This document shows, piece after piece, positions 1-11,600 of a stretch of DNA of 64,000 bases. The translations under genes were made by a program, and so were the position numbers. The stretch covers positions 16,581,745-16,645,744 of the forward strand of contig CM051456.1 in assembly GCA_028274465.1 (NCBI GenBank), in the 5' to 3' direction. Within the stretch, counting starts at the first letter, position 1, and the number at the start of each line of letters is the position of its first letter. Below the pieces are notes generated by a model. That model saw only the letters and a list, made by a program, of their open reading frames with translations, was not told the origin of the DNA and searched no databases. This DNA comes from Plantago ovata. Its lineage: Eukaryota; Streptophyta; Magnoliopsida; Lamiales; Plantaginaceae.

Positions 1-1309
1 ATAAAACAACCTCAGTCAAGCAAACACACAATCAATCACTAAAACTAAATCATCACATATATAAATAAGAATAGCATAAAGTATACGAGTTTGATGGATT
101 GCCTTTATAAAATGGGTGTTTAGCTACTCATGAATTGAGTAGCCAACATCATAAAGGTGTAAGAACAGTAAAGAACATATTAAGTTGTTGCAAAATCTTG
201 GTCTTCTTCCTTCGATCTTCGACGATGGTGGCTTAATTGTATAAACTAGGGTTCTTGAATTTGGGGGCTACGTGTTATCTCTCTCTTTGGTGGCTCAAGA
301 ACTATGAGAGTGTGTGTATCATCATTGCTCTGGGGGCTTATATAATGAGGAAACCGTGCATAAAGGTTTTGGAAGAAGTGATGGACCCCGGGCCTCGAAA
401 ACGGATCAAACTGACACCAATTAGTAGCTGCCGCATCACCATATTTCTTCTATGCGGCTGCAGGAGCCAGGAGGCTTCATGTTGGTTGTTTTGTTGTTTT
501 ATGCTTCAGTCTTCATTTAGAGTCTTCAAACATCATTTTATGGAAAAATGGTACGATGTTTTAGTACTCCGAAATAGTTTCGCAACAGTATGCACCATGT
601 ATTTATTGGATAATCCAATTTCCATCTACGAATTTATCTCCGTGATTTCTAACTTCTCGATTTATGCGTATTTCATTGTATTTGCCTCATTTCTTGCAAA
701 CAAACCTCTCAAATCTAAATAATGCCTTTGGATAATCAAAGAAACCGATGGTTAGCCACAATATAACATAATTGCATCAAATACGGGCTAAAACAATAGG
801 TAAAACGGGGTAAAAATATGCATTTCAGAGACTAGCTAGATTTTATTCGAGTAAATAATTTATATAGATGCATATTCATAATGAAAAATATAAGTTAGAC
901 CGGACGAGATTTTAATCGTTATAACGGTCGAAATAATGATATATAATGATTATAACGGTCAAAATATCATGACGAACCTTATTTTTTAAGCAGATGAGCA
1001 ATAAATGACGTCAACAATTTACATATTCAAAATCAAATTTTTATAGCACCTTGTAACGGATAGTTTTTGTTAGTTTCATTCAAGTACGTTGTTCACTCTT
1101 CTTTTGTTCACTTGTTTTTTCTCGTATGCAACATGTGGCATGTTGTAAGTATTTTCTTCAGTTATTTTTTTAACACGCATCTTGTGCATAACCGTGACAA
1201 ATAATTAAGACTTTATTTTAAAAAATGAGAATTAGTTGGATGGATCGTCCAAACGTAAGACATTAACTTGATTTTCTTAAACGAAGACGAGCAGCGTAAC
1301 ACTTTATAA
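1..1309. other. Intergenic DNA, no supported gene
   Basis: AT-rich DNA before the mariner-like element. A 161-codon open frame at 237-722 (+) has no recognisable domain, odd composition and no splice-supported context, so it is not called as a gene. The stretch at 240-350 repeats a 'gggggct' motif and has a TATA-like 'tatataatgagg', which could be an old LTR fragment, but no second LTR or target duplication was found. Confidence 0.4.
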
Positions 1310-1770
1310 TACTCCCTCCATTCCTTGAGAAGTGTCTCACTTCTCAAGTTGGCTCAAGTTTTAAGATAAATGATTTAAATAAATATGCAAGTGGACTTGT
1401 GGGGTCTTGTGGACAATAATAATGTGGTGAGTCCAACTTAACAACTCCCTCCAAAATATAAACATGATACAAAGACAGCCCACAAAATTTTCAAAATTTG
1501 AGCCTGAAAATGTTTCCAAATCTAAAATGGCATTTCACAGCCTTACTGTAACAAAATGAAAATTTCCCACCATAATCATCAGAGTTTTCCCTCCTATATT
1601 ACAAATTTACAACAACAAACCAACTAGAATTATAAGTACATCCCTAAATGCCAATCTACAGCATCTTGCCAAAAAATACACATCATTGCTTCCTAGCCAA
1701 CCACCAATGACAATCTTGAAGCCAATCAAAAAGTAGTTTGCATCCCATATATATACAGCTTCTGTTCAAA

Positions 1771-3285
1771 ATGTCTAATTCAAAACCTAACTTGTCCAAC
1801 CAGTTGAGAAACCAGGTAGCACAATTTCTGATGCTGCACTACAATGCTGAGCTCGGGGGACGGAAGCTAGAGCGGGGGAAGATTGCGGAAGCAAGTCTCG
1901 CTTTTGGTGTGACCAGGAGGACGGTGAGCAGAATATGGAACAAAGCAGTGGCCCAGATGCAACAAGGGAAGCCAATTTATTTGTCAAATCAGAAAGTGGG
2001 CTATGTTAGAAAAAGAAAACTGGAAGTTGATGCAGAAACAATAAAAGCGATTTCGAAGAAAAAAAGGAAAACTATAACTGGACTCGCAAGTGCACTGAAA
2101 GTTGGGAGAACCACAATTTGGAGGTGGAAGAAAGAGAAGAAGATTAGAGTTCATACAAATGCAATCAAACCACATTTGACACCAGGTAATATGTTTGAAA
2201 GGATTAAATGGTGTCTTAGTTCACTCTATGTTGACATGGTAGACAAGGTGGTCAAGTTTAAAAGCATGAAACATATTGTTCACATAGATGAAAAATGGTT
2301 TAATATGACTAGATCAACAGAAAGGTACTATGTTGTTGAAGGGGAGGAAGAACCACTTAGGACTTGCAAAAGTAAAAGGTTCATTACTAAGGCTATGTTT
2401 GAATGTGCTGTTAGTAGACCTATATATGATGCAAATGGTGAGTTAATCTTTGATGGTAAGATAGGGATATTCCCTCTGGTTAACAAGATCCCTGCAAAAA
2501 GAAACAGCAAGAATAGGGTGAAGGGGACTTTGGAGACAAAACCTATTGACTCAGTCACTAGACAAGTGATGAAAAGTTGTTTGATTAATCAGGTACATAT
2601 TTACACAACCATTAACTTTCTCTAGTAAATTTGATGTATGCTTTGATCAAACGGTTTAAATTTCTGAATTTTTTAATTCTTAACACAGGTTGTACCAGCA
2701 ATCAAAGCAAAATGGCCAAGTTGTGCAAGTAGAGACATCATCATTCAACAAGATAATTGCAAAGTGCATATCGATGACTCGGATCCTGATTTTAAAGCTG
2801 TTGCATCTTCAGATGGTTTCAATATGCATCTTGTTAACCAACCACCCAATTCCCCTGACCTCAATATTAATGACCTCGGGTTTTTTAGGGCAATACAGTC
2901 TCTTCAGAGTGAAACTGCAGCTTATAACATAGATGAAATGATTGAGGCAGTAGAAATTTCTTTTGAAGCTTTGAGCCATACCACACTGAACAAAGTGTTT
3001 CTATCCTTACAAGCATGCATGTTGGAGGTACTGACTGTCAGGGGAAATAACAATTACAGACTTCCACACCTGAAGAAGGATAGACTTAGTAGGGAGGGAA
3101 GACTGATGGTAGACCTAGAAGCCGATGCAACATTGGTGAGTGAGTGTATTGATTACTTGGTGGCAGCGGGGGAAGCAGATGGGTTAGGAGAACTTGCTAG
3201 TGATGTTGATAGCTTGGCTCAAACTCAGTCTACGTACATGGTAGAATCCTTTTGTAACTATAAAGGGTACCCGGTTACTAGGTAG
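1771..3285 (+). CDS. Mariner-like transposase, DD39D, two exons
   Basis: Cut-and-paste transposase of the plant mariner family. Exons are 1771-2592 and 2689-3285; the 96-bp intron has GT-AG ends and falls between codons, and joining gives a 472-aa protein with no internal stop. The frame is also open from an ATG at 1738, but 1771 has a better context (AAAATGT). The N-terminal half has two helix-turn-helix-like segments (about residues 35-60 and 105-125). The catalytic triad is visible: D173 in HIDEKWFN, D296 in IQQDN and D336 in the NSPDLNINDLGFF motif. There are 39 residues between the second and third Asp, the plant MLE signature. The intron separates the first Asp from the other two, so splicing is needed for activity. 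The protein length is normal for the family. Function is well supported by motifs; activity is unknown. Confidence 0.92.
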
Positions 3286-3626
3286 CAACTTCTTTTGTAT
3301 GTAACTATATAGGGTAACTCTATAACTAAGTAGCAACTTCTTTTGTATGTAACTCTATAGGATAACTCTGTAACCAGATGACAACTTATTTTGTACGTGT
3401 TTATGGCTTGAAAACAGGTCCTAAGTGAGATCTTGTTTTTAAGTTCTAAACATCTAGTTGTAAAATTATTCTATGTAAAATTTTCATGAGGCTATAGATC
3501 TAGTGCCACTTCACATGAACCAAATAGAGAATTCCAGTATACCAAGCATACAACACAATTAAGCCAATCAAACTAAAATAAACAGAGGAGGCATTGCCAA
3601 TCAAACTAAAATAAACAGATGAGGCA

Positions 3627-4313
3627 TTACCAGTGGGTAAAATGAGGCATAAACAGAAGAATCATCTCCCTCATAAATGGACGGCTATCTTCATTGGACT
3701 TCTTGAGCTTCAAAAGAAGCATCTCCTTGGAGTCAGTCACAGGTGAATCAGGAACCCACGAATCCGGCTCCGGCTCGGACTCCATCAAATTTGTCTCCAA
3801 CGTCTCTGGAACCATGGAAGCCAAAGTATCAAAACCAATGTCTTTGACCGAATTCACATCAGAATCCATAAAATTCGGCTCCAATGTATCCGGGACCATG
3901 GAAGTCAAAGTATCAGAATCAATGTCTTTGACCGAAGTCAAATATGAAGCTTTGACGATGTTAGGCAGAAAATCCGGCAAAACCGTCTCTGGCACCATGG
4001 ATTCCAGAGCCATGGAATCAAACTCATCATCATCCTCAGAATCAGGAACAAAGAGCCCCATGACATTGAAATCGTCATCATCCAGAGTGTCAGGAACAAA
4101 ATTCAGCAGAGAGGGAGGCGATGGACTCTTTACCGTCTCCGATTTGACCGGAGAAGAAGGTGGGGAAGAGTTGTGTGGAAGAGGAGCTGATATTCTCTTT
4201 TTCTTTTGTGATTTGACTGGAGAAGAGAGTGCAAAGGCTTTGCGTGCAAGAGGATGAATGGATCTGCTATTTTTCATCTCCAATTTGATCGGAGATGACG
4301 GCGGCGACGACAT
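3627..4313 (-). CDS. Second, opposite-strand ORF inside the mariner-like element, unknown function
   Basis: A 228-aa frame convergent with the transposase and wholly inside the element. The frame is open further upstream to 4424, but the ATG at 4313 starts the Ser/Pro-rich part (MSSPPSSPIK). Visible features in order: three S-P-(I/V)-K motifs, which look like proline-directed kinase sites; a basic KSQKKKR cluster that could be a nuclear localisation signal; acidic runs (DTLDDDDF, DSEDDDEFD); and two tandem copies of a ~30-residue unit built around SVKDI..DTL.SMVP.TLE. The opposite frame is also open at 3694-4257, partly a mirror effect. I do not recognise a family. It may be a captured host fragment or an element-encoded accessory protein. 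The evidence that it is translated is only its open length and organised composition. Confidence 0.45.
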   Translation of the reverse strand: MSSPPSSPIKLEMKNSRSIHPLARKAFALSSPVKSQKKKRISAPLPHNSSPPSSPVKSETVKSPSPPSLLNFVPDTLDDDDFNVMGLFVPDSEDDDEFDSMALESMVPETVLPDFLPNIVKASYLTSVKDIDSDTLTSMVPDTLEPNFMDSDVNSVKDIGFDTLASMVPETLETNLMESEPEPDSWVPDSPVTDSKEMLLLKLKKSNEDSRPFMREMILLFMPHFTHW

Positions 4314-4612
4314 GGTAAATAGGAGTGAGGACACGGTAGACCAGCAGATTTTTAGGGCATTTGGTGGGTAAAACATAAGGTAGACTACTAGTAGTACTGT
4401 AGTACAATTATTTTGCGGGAGCATTACTTTTTCACAGAGCTAATTAGAGCTAATTAATTTAATTAACTTGATTAATGACTTGGGACCACATGATTAGGAT
4501 GAATATTTTATAATATGTGTTGGATATTATTATTTCTAAAAAAGGAAACAGGACACTTCTAACGAAACGCCCAAAATGGCAAAACAGGACACTTCTCAGG
4601 GAACGGAGGGAG

Positions 4613-5675
4613 TAGAATTTACATCCCACCGATTACTCTTGCCGTCTAAAAATGGAAAGGGTATGGAAGTGAGGGAAGAATATTGGACAAAATATGTATG
4701 TTGTGGACTTTATTTGTTTACTTTTGTGGACATAACTATTTTTGAAAGGAGATACATTCATCAACAATTTTGTCCTGATGCCAAATATAGACGGCCGGTT
4801 TGGTCAGTGCCACAAAACTACCTGTTTAAGTTCAGTGGTACTACTACAAGTGATGATGTAATGTAATTACCAAAACTTAAACTTGACTTTCAAATTTCTC
4901 CAAATTTTGCCGTGCTATAATATGCTTTCCTTCTTTCTTTCTCCATCGGTGCACGTGAATTTCTCTCCATTACCCGGATGAATTCACTTTTTAAAGTGCC
5001 CGTTTTTGCGACAACAAAATACTGATTTTTGCATTCTTCAAATCTTACATTTAACTCTACACTACTAACTACACCAATTTGGTTCACTTTTTTTTTCTTT
5101 TACAATCTTTTTACTCAAATCTTTCACAATTCACATTACATCTAAACCGTCAATAAAAGTACCTCCAAACAAATCTTGTCCTTTAATTTCCCAAACCAAA
5201 CCTCAAACAAACACACTCTAGTAGGGTTTGTTTTTTCACTACTCATCATCAGATTTTACCATTCTGTGTTTTCTTACTTCCCATCCAATTTAGAAAAACA
5301 ACTCCAATAATTCTCGAATTCCTAATTTTCTCTTCAAGCTTCCCTGGTTCCTCCCTCCTCTAACCCTTTTTTCCCCTTCACAAAAATTTCACCTCCACCA
5401 AAATAAAAATCTCCTAATTTTCACTTTTTTTTTCTGTTCTTTTTCCTTTTCCGGCAAAAAATTTCTGGATTTTCAAGAACTTCCAATTAGGGGTTTTCTA
5501 GGGTTCTAACTGGGATTTAACTTTCTTGGCATGAAATTGAAGAGTAATTGACATGGGTTTTGTGGGTTTTAAGTGAAAAGAAAGAAAAACTGTCCCTTTC
5601 TTTGTTTTCTGTTCTCTCTCTTAGAAATAAATAAATTTTCTCTCTGTGTTTTAGCGGTGTAGCCAATTTCACAAT
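4613..5675. promoter_or_regulatory. HIRA upstream region and pyrimidine-rich leader
   Basis: No gene is supported here. The last ~470 bases before the HIRA start (5200-5675) are rich in C and T, with runs such as 'ttccccttc' and 'ttttccttttcc', as is common in plant 5' leaders. A clear TATA box was not found, consistent with a broadly expressed gene. Exact transcription start cannot be set from sequence. Confidence 0.4.
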
Positions 5676-8600
5676 ATGATTGCAGAGAAACCAAACTGGA
5701 TAAAGCATGGAGGTACGCAGATTTTCTCAGTTGACATACAGCCCGGCGGCCTCAGATTTGCTACTGGTGGTGGTGACCACAAGGTATATATATGTATCAA
5801 TTATTTCTCACGTACTGAATTTCGTTTAGATATAAAGAAGTTTCAAACTTGAATGTGTTATGCTTGCTAAATGTGCTTCTTCAATTGGTTTCGTGCTACC
5901 AATGTTGAGGTTGTCTAATGTGTCTTGCTTGTACTGTACTGTTTGATAGACCAACATGAACCAGTGTAGTGTAGACCTTAATTCAAAGAATGAGCTTTGC
6001 CGTGTGATTCCATTTAGTCTTATACTATGATTTAGGTGTCCGGAGTGAAGTACATTGCTAGAAGTAAGTACTTTTTTGTGTTATAATCTGATGAACAGAT
6101 TACAAAACAGAGCTGAAGGGAAATTGAGCAGAATTGTGTTGAATTCAGGGTATTCTTGTTCTCCTTTTCGTATCTGCATAAAACTAACCAAATCATGGTT
6201 ATGTTCTTATGCACCTGCTACTGAAATAAGATAACAAGTACTCCATTCGCCATGTACAGGATATGAGTTTCTGCATTGATGATAGTTTAGCGTGATTAAG
6301 GAAAGAGGTGGGGGGGGGATGACGTGTCGTTTAGAGCACAGGCACAGAGTTATATGGTTATCTGCTTTGGGATTGCTGGGAGAATATTGGGTTTCTCTCT
6401 TTATGTTAAGGTAACATGTCTTCTGTAAAAAGCTCCGGAAAGATGGAATCAGGGTTACCTTCGCGAACTGGAATGTGTGCTCCAGTTCGTTGGAATTCCG
6501 ATTCTCCTGGGGTCACGTGCCAATTTCCATATCCAGTGAACCAGAGACAATAATAAGCCAAATGAAGACATAAATGGATTATAATTGATTTTAGCAGTAA
6601 TTGATTAGTACATCATCCAGCGGTAGATAATTATTTACATTAAATAAATAATCAAAATATTTAGAAGTATTATCTGTGATCTGTTATTTGATAGTAAAAT
6701 TTCACTTCCTCCGAGTCAAACTATAAATAATAGTGAACAATGTTCCAAACATTTACGAATCACATTTCAAATAGTAGCGAATTATGTTCCAAAAATGAGA
6801 GTGGAGAAACGGATTCTCCACGAGGAGAGAATCAGTGAATCACACATGCCACGTTCATGCTCCCAGTGTCTCGTGAATCAGGTATCATACTGTTCAATGT
6901 TGTGGGGAATTGCATTTCTTTACGATTTTCCATGGGCATAACTCTAAGTTAAAGATAAGGATATTACATCAACGACTTTCCTTGGCTCACCAAATTCTAA
7001 AATCATGCATGATATATTGAAATACATTGATTTGAACAATTTATTTAGTTTGAGGAAAACAAAATCTTAACTATGTTAAAGAGCCTGGTCATTTTCTGTT
7101 TAATGTGTCCTTTTCTTCTCTCGATGCCGGGATTGATGCTGTCGATAATGTCATTTTGGCATTATCTGGAAAGTTTATATTCAAAATTTATAGTTTACTT
7201 CTTTAGCGAGGCCTAATAAGCTGTTTCAAATGTTCTATAAATATGTGCTAGTTGTCTTATGCAATAAAGGACTTTCCTTATGCATTCAGGTACGTATTTG
7301 GAACATGAAATGTGTGAGCAGGGAACTGCCGGCTGATGATTCAACGCCAAAACTTCTGGCGACGCTGCGAGATCATTTCGGCTCAGTCAACTGTGTTAGG
7401 TGGGCTAAGCATGGTCGATATATTGCATCTGGATCAGATGATCAAGTTATTCTTATTCATGAGAGGAAGCCTGGTTCGGGCACCACAGAATTTGGGAGTG
7501 GAGAGCCACCAGATGTCGAGAATTGGAAGGTTTCCATGACTTTGAGGGGCCACACAGCTGACGTGGTAAATAAATTTGTTAATATGTGACATACATTTTT
7601 AAATCTTACAAAGATGTAACATGGATTACAATCTCTTCACTTCCTGCTTTTTATAGTTATTGTTTCGTGTTATGTGTCCTCTAATCAATGAGTTGCTTTT
7701 GTTCCATGCCTAAAGTAGGTGGATCTCAATTGGTCTCCTGATGATTCAACATTGGCTAGCGGGAGTCTGGATAACACAATTCACGTCTGGGATATGACCA
7801 ACGGCATCTGCACAGCTGTTCTAAGGGGCCATTCTAGTTTGGTTAAAGGCGTTACTTGGGATCCCATTAATTCATTCTTAGCAAGTCAATCTGATGACAA
7901 GACCGTCATCATTTGGAGAACAAGTGACTGGAGCCTTGCTCATAGAACTGATGGCCACTGGGCTAAATCTGTATGTTAAGAACTGAAGTTAATTCATATT
8001 TTTCTCATTTCAAATACATTGGAGTTGGCGGTTGACATAACCATATTTAATTTTAATTTTTTGCAGCTCGGATCTACCTTCTTCAGGCGTCTTGACTGGT
8101 CCCCATGTGGTAATTTTATAACAACGACCCATGGTTTTCAAAAGCCCAGGCATTCTGCACCTGTGCTTGAGAGAGGGGAATGGTCAGCCAATTTTGACTT
8201 CTTAGGACACAATGCGCCAATCATTGTTGCTAAGTTCAATCATTCAATGTTCAAACGGAACCCGTCCAATTCCCAGGACTCGAAAACTTCTTCTGCTGGT
8301 TGGAGTAATGGTTCTTCAAAGACCGATGGAAAAGAATTGCTGCCATATAATGTTATTGCAATTGGAAGTCAGGATCGCACTATAACAGTATGGACAACTG
8401 CAAGTCCTCGTCCTCTCTTTGTGGCTAAGCATTTCTTTTCTCAAAGTGTTGTAGACCTTACTTGGTAACTTACTCTTCTATACTATTATACTGTTGATGT
8501 GCATTTTTTCCCCTTTCTTTTAGCATTTCCATGACGTAAGTGTTAAGTTTTGTAAAGTAACTCAAGGTGCATTTTCTTTTTCACTGGATTGTGTTATCTT

Positions 8601-11600
8601 GGAGTATCTGAAGTGAGACCACATATTTATGAAGTTACCAAGTAAAAATACATACCAGCATGTGCTAGAAACTGATATTGTCTCCAAAATATATTCAAAT
8701 CTAGAATAGGGAGCCACAATTTATATAGTAGATGTATGTATGCTTCCATAAAACCGGCAAAAGTGACAGAATAAAATTCCCCAAATAGCACTCGACTAGA
8801 ATTATATTTATTCCACTGATTTGCAGTTTAGCTATATTTGGGAAGTTCTTTCTCATGTCATTCTTGCTGGTTTCTGTTTTTCTTTTTTAATTATGGAAGC
8901 ATTCCCATACTCAACTATATACATTGTTTTTCTTCTACATTCTGGTTCAATTATAACATGTTATGATAATTCCCAGACAACTCAAAACATTCTATATATG
9001 TGTCAATATATGTTTCTCCTTGGTATATTTCATCAATGTGATTTTAGTGACAGGTGCTCAAATGCAACACCTTCTCCGAACACAGGCACTCTCTTTGCCT
9101 GTGTCCCGAGTTTACAATGTTGAAGGTGTTGCATTGAATTATCCGCCACCTAAAGTACACATTTTTGAAATTACCAAGGAGAGAGATATTTTCACATGCT
9201 ATAAATGTTCAGGGTGCCTCGTCATCATGATAAACCGTTGGGTTGAAAATATAGATAGTGAACCACAATAAACATAGTAGATGTATGATTGCTTCCGTAA
9301 AACCAGGAGGTCTTTTCTCATGTCAGTATTGGCCTTTTTAAGTCCCTCAATAATATAATATTATGTTTCGCTTATTCTGGTTTGCAGTCAGGTCATAGAT
9401 GTGAGTCGGTGTTCATTTACTTTACTAAACATAAATAGATCATCCATTGATAACATAAAGAACAGATCTGAGACTTTTGGAAAGCCAAAGATTGGATATA
9501 ATCAGTAATAATTTCTGACACCGACGGGAAATGAAGAGTCAAAAAAACAAAAATGCAGAGGGCGACGGAGTTAAAGAAGACGACGCCAGTGGTTGGAGTT
9601 TATAAGGGTGAAATGGTGTATCCGCCAAAGGAAAGTACACATTTATGAAATTACCGAAGAAAAGATATCGACACATACCCATTTTACTATTATAAACTCC
9701 GACCACTGGCAATTTCTTCTTTAACTCAGCAGCCCTCTTCATTTTAGCAATTCCAGTGTCTACACATTTATCAATCAACATTTTCATCGTTTGAGTCGTC
9801 ATCTCCAGTAGTGATTTCTTAAATAATTATTACTGATTAAATTATCTATCTCGATCCCTTTTTCATTTTCTAAATAACTAGCTTCTTGAAATATCCTGTG
9901 TTTGGCTTCCAAAAGTTTCAGATATGTTCTTTGTGTTATCGATGATGATCTATTTATATTTGGTAAAGTAAACGAACACAGGCTCGCATCTATGACCTAA
10001 TTCTTACTTTACTGAATTTGATTGTAATTGCAGGAGCCCTGATGGATATTCGCTCTTTGCTTGCTCTTTGGATGGTACAGTAGCTACATTTCATTTTGAT
10101 TCAAACGAAATCGGATTCAAGTTAACGGAATCTGAATTGGAAGATCTTAAGAGAAGCCGCTACGGTGATACGAGAGGTCGACAAGGAAGCCTAGCCGAAA
10201 CACCTGCACAGTTATTGCTTGAAGCTGCATCGGTGAAGCAAACCCCATTAAGCAAAAGGATGAATCCAGTAGTCCCAGAGGCTCAGGCATCATTGAAATC
10301 ATCTTCTCAAGCTTTAGTTGTTACAGCACCAGTTGATGAGAATCATGCGAAGGATGATAAAAAGGCCAGTGATGCGATAATTGATGGGTCAAAGAAAGTC
10401 GCACCACCTCGGACGTCAAGTCCTGTAAAGCAGAAAGAGTATAGGCGCGCTGATGGTCGTAAGAGGATAATACCGGAAGCAGTGGGTGGGACTTCAGTCG
10501 CTGCTCAGTCTGAAGCTCTCGAGTTCCCGGTTAAGTCAAGGAAGGAAGGGACTGGTGATGTGCATTCTGAAATTAGAGCTAGAGAAGGATCAATTCGGAG
10601 GGCAGTTAGTGGGAATGCTGTCCCGAAAGAGAGCTTCGGTGTCACAGCTAGAGCGACTATTACTGAGAGCCTGATCATTGAGAAGATTCCAGTCTCTCAG
10701 AGTAAAGAACGAACCACAAATATTGAAGAGATTGGCCGTGTAGCCTGTGGTGGTGGTAATCTTTCGATAAAAGTTCTTGATAACAGAGAAGGAGATGATC
10801 CACCAGCTTCTTGCTTGGAATCTCGTCCAAGAGAGCATGCGGTAAACGACATTGTTGGAGTAGGAAGTACTTTGACCGTTAAAGAAACGGAACTTTCATG
10901 TACAAGGGGTTCTAAGAAGCTTTGGTCTGATAGAATCTCTGGAAATGTCTCTGTTTTGGCTGGTAATTCAAACTTTTGGGTGGTTGGCTGTGAAGATGGC
11001 TCTCTACAGGTTTGCATAGTTTCTCTAACAGAATTTTGTACTCAAAGTTGTTACATTAAGATAGCTTTACTGCATTTATATATATAAGCTAATCTTGTGA
11101 TACTCATACCTACTGAATTTGTCACATATAGTAGGGTTAATGTGAAAAACAGCATAAATGCCAATGATATTTTATATGGAGTTTTGGTTGAAATCGCTGC
11201 CATATTCTTTATGTTTCATTCACTTGTATGGTAGTGAGACCTTAGCATTAGTGACTGTAAGACTCTGTAGTAACTGTAATTTGTATCAGTGTTGTGTTAA
11301 TAAGGGTTTTCGCCTACTGATTGCTTGTATCAATCCTTGTGAAGGTTTATACAAAATGTGGGAGGCGTGCCATGCCAACCATGATGATGGGATCTCCTGC
11401 AGTATTTGTAGATTGTGATGAAGCCTGGAAATTGTTGTTAGTCACAAAGAATGGATCTCTGTATATTTGGGATCTATTTACCAGGAAATGTCTGCTTAAA
11501 GATTCCCTGGCTTCACTGTTAACCACAGTCCCAAATTCCAATCCTAAAGATAATGGTATGTTGGACGTGCCATGATATTACTAGCACCTGCGACTTTGCA

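Larger units (their letters stand above)
1312..4612 (+). mobile_element. Complete mariner-like element (plant MLE), 3.3 kb
   Basis: The element is bounded by TA dinucleotides (1310-1311 and 4613-4614), the target duplication of Tc1/mariner elements. Its left end (from 1312) and the reverse complement of its right end (from 4612) both begin CTCCCTCC and continue with TTCC, then TGAGAAGTGTC; they match over about 24 bases with two or three differences. Inside lie a two-exon DD39D transposase (1771-3285, +) and an opposite-strand frame (3627-4313, -). The end sequence is the same type as the Stowaway MITEs seen at 44475, 47848 and 48317, so this element or a relative could mobilise them. Nothing obvious is broken, so it may be autonomous. 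Confidence 0.9.

Noticed and set aside
237-722. 161-codon open frame as a gene
   Set aside because: No recognisable domain, composition rich in Cys, Phe and Ile as expected from noncoding AT-rich DNA, and no splice or promoter context.
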